Below the pieces are notes generated by a model. That model ran no database searches, was not told the DNA's origin, and saw nothing but the letters and a program-made list of their open reading frames with translations. Of a DNA stretch of 42,258 nucleotides, positions 41,472 to 42,258 are shown one piece after another. Source of the DNA: an uncultured Oscillospiraceae bacterium (lineage in GTDB: Bacteria > Bacillota > Clostridia > Oscillospirales > Oscillospiraceae); the NCBI GenBank assembly GCA_947168655.1, contig CAMVMU010000011.1, forward strand, positions 1-42,258, written 5' to 3'. The first letter of the stretch is position 1; each line of letters starts with the position of its first letter. Position numbers and translations under genes: made by a program.

Positions 41472-41596
41472 TGCATTTACCCCGCTTAGCAAAAAGATCT
41501 TCCGCATAAACACAAATGTCAGCACTAAAACGCCATTTCGGCTATAACGGCGCGGTTTGGCGCAGCATCGTTATAACGCATGATTCGACAAAAGAT

Positions 41597-41626
41597 ATTG
41601 TACGCTTTCCTCTGGGGGGAAGTCAA
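41597..41626 (-). promoter_or_regulatory. Probable sigma-A promoter of the SpoVA-like gene
   Basis: On the minus strand TTGACT (41626-41621), 18 bases, TACAAT (41602-41597). The leader is about 120 bases. No forespore-type (SigG) promoter is obvious, so expression may not be restricted to spores. Confidence 0.6.
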
Positions 41627-41762
41627 TAGGTTTTGGTGGGGATCTGCATCACAACGATGCCATGATTTACTGCTTGATCACCTTCCCGTTCCGTTTTACG
41701 ATCAAAAAGCCGCCTTTTGCCCTGGCAAGAGAACAAAAGAAGAGGATTCTGTGGGAGTTTAC

Positions 41763-41792
41763 TTGACACCGTTCCCGATCACATGGTATTTT
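41763..41792 (+). promoter_or_regulatory. Probable promoter of the last gene
   Basis: TTGACA (41763-41768), 18 bases, TATTTT (41787-41792) with an upstream TG at 41784-41785. A perfect TATAAT also lies at 41800-41805 but has no matching -35. Confidence 0.5.
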
Positions 41793-41858
41793 ATAAGAGT
41801 ATAATGACGTATTATGTCGTTAGAACGATTTGGAACTGAATGAAATGAGGGAATGAAT

Positions 41859-42258
41859 ATGGCACAGATGACCCGCGACGAAAAGATTTTCAAGCTTGGA
41901 AAAATCATCACGGATCGCAAGGAAATCCTGCTGGGGCTGGAGAAGATGTCCACCAATGCGCCTGAGTACTGGGGCATTGACTGCGGCATCCAGTATGCCG
42001 AGCGGCGGTACGGCAAAGAGGTCGCTGACCACTGCCTGGATCTGGCGCTGAAGATGGGCAAGCGCAAGCCCAAGACCTTCGCCCAGCTGAAGAAGCTGAG
42101 CGGCTATGACGACGAGCACCTGAACACGGTGCTGGAGGCCCTGTGCCAGGCCAGCCTGGTGGAGTGGCACTTCGAGAACCTGGACGGCAAGAATCCCAAC
42201 CATGAGAAGCGCTGGGTGCTGGACATGTTCGTGCCCGGCAGCGCTGAGATCATGGTCA
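41859..42258 (+). CDS. N-terminal part of an unidentified protein, possibly an oxidoreductase (partial)
   Basis: The first 133 residues of a protein cut by the window end. It begins MAQMTRDEKIFKLGKIITD and is strongly helical with an AQLKKLSGYDDEHLNTVLEA region that looks like a small winged-helix or helical domain, ending VLDMFVPGSAEIMV. I have the impression that similar N-termini precede iron-sulfur/FAD oxidoreductases in gut Clostridia, but no cofactor motif falls within the visible part. GAGGGAA lies 8-10 bases before the ATG. Confidence 0.65.
   Translation, partial: MAQMTRDEKIFKLGKIITDRKEILLGLEKMSTNAPEYWGIDCGIQYAERRYGKEVADHCLDLALKMGKRKPKTFAQLKKLSGYDDEHLNTVLEALCQASLVEWHFENLDGKNPNHEKRWVLDMFVPGSAEIMV

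Larger units (their letters stand above)
41472..41858. other. Divergent intergenic region at the right end
   Basis: This 387-base stretch has promoters for both flanking genes and no credible gene. A hairpin in the SpoVA-like leader pairs ATAACG (41543-41548) with CGTTAT (41570-41575) around an inner GCGC/GCGC stem. Confidence 0.6.

Noticed and set aside
41580-41804. A 74-codon open frame on the plus strand
   Set aside because: It spans two promoters, lacks a ribosome-binding site and has no recognisable sequence.
1-42258. Insertion sequences, prophage, CRISPR arrays, tRNA or rRNA genes
   Set aside because: No transposase, integrase, regularly spaced repeat array or tRNA/rRNA-like sequence was seen on either strand.

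Overview
The window looks like chromosome of a spore-forming, anaerobic member of the Clostridia, most likely Oscillospiraceae or a close relative. This rests on the high-GC codon style in a Firmicutes gene order, an FtsEX/M23 division operon, a SpoVA-type membrane protein, a large dockerin-bearing secreted protein, and many radical SAM and U32 iron-sulfur proteins. The taxon is inferred, since no rRNA is present.

Left part (1-11 kb) is mostly core genome: the 3' end of tuf, a DUF4830-like lipoprotein, an RsuA-type pseudouridine synthase, a PucR/CdaR-type regulator, ftsE-ftsX plus a secreted coiled-coil/M23 hydrolase, an unrecognised 232-residue protein, greA, and lysS with a C-terminal tRNA-binding extension. 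A MATE transporter with a C-terminal ATPase-like domain faces lysS across a strong two-way terminator. Several promoters are close to sigma-A consensus. A 1597-residue secreted beta-helix/dockerin protein follows (11.2-16.0 kb).

The centre (16.3-40.6 kb) is one co-directional run of 20 intact genes, most of them overlapping or nearly abutting: type I isopentenyl-diphosphate isomerase, three family-2 and one GT4 glycosyltransferase, a PaaK/CapK-like adenylating enzyme, five radical SAM proteins, a geranylgeranyl-reductase-like flavoprotein, an APH-fold kinase, a UbiA prenyltransferase, an asparagine-synthetase-like ligase without its glutaminase cysteine, a UbiU/UbiV-like U32 pair, two tandemly duplicated PHP phosphoesterases, UDP-glucuronate decarboxylase, a transglutaminase-like protein and UDP-glucose dehydrogenase. 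No transport or polymerase gene and no peptide precursor is evident. The best reading is a pathway for a prenylated, glycosylated small molecule or lipid: Ugd and the decarboxylase supply UDP-GlcA/UDP-Xyl, Idi, UbiA and the reductase handle an isoprenoid, and the radical SAM, U32 and ligase proteins tailor it without oxygen. I do not recognise this combination as a described system.

Between the two PHP genes lies a decayed copy of the start of the downstream decarboxylase gene. It shows that the pair arose by tandem duplication between two copies of an 8-bp repeat. The right end holds a double-domain SpoVA-like protein on the minus strand and the start of an unidentified gene.
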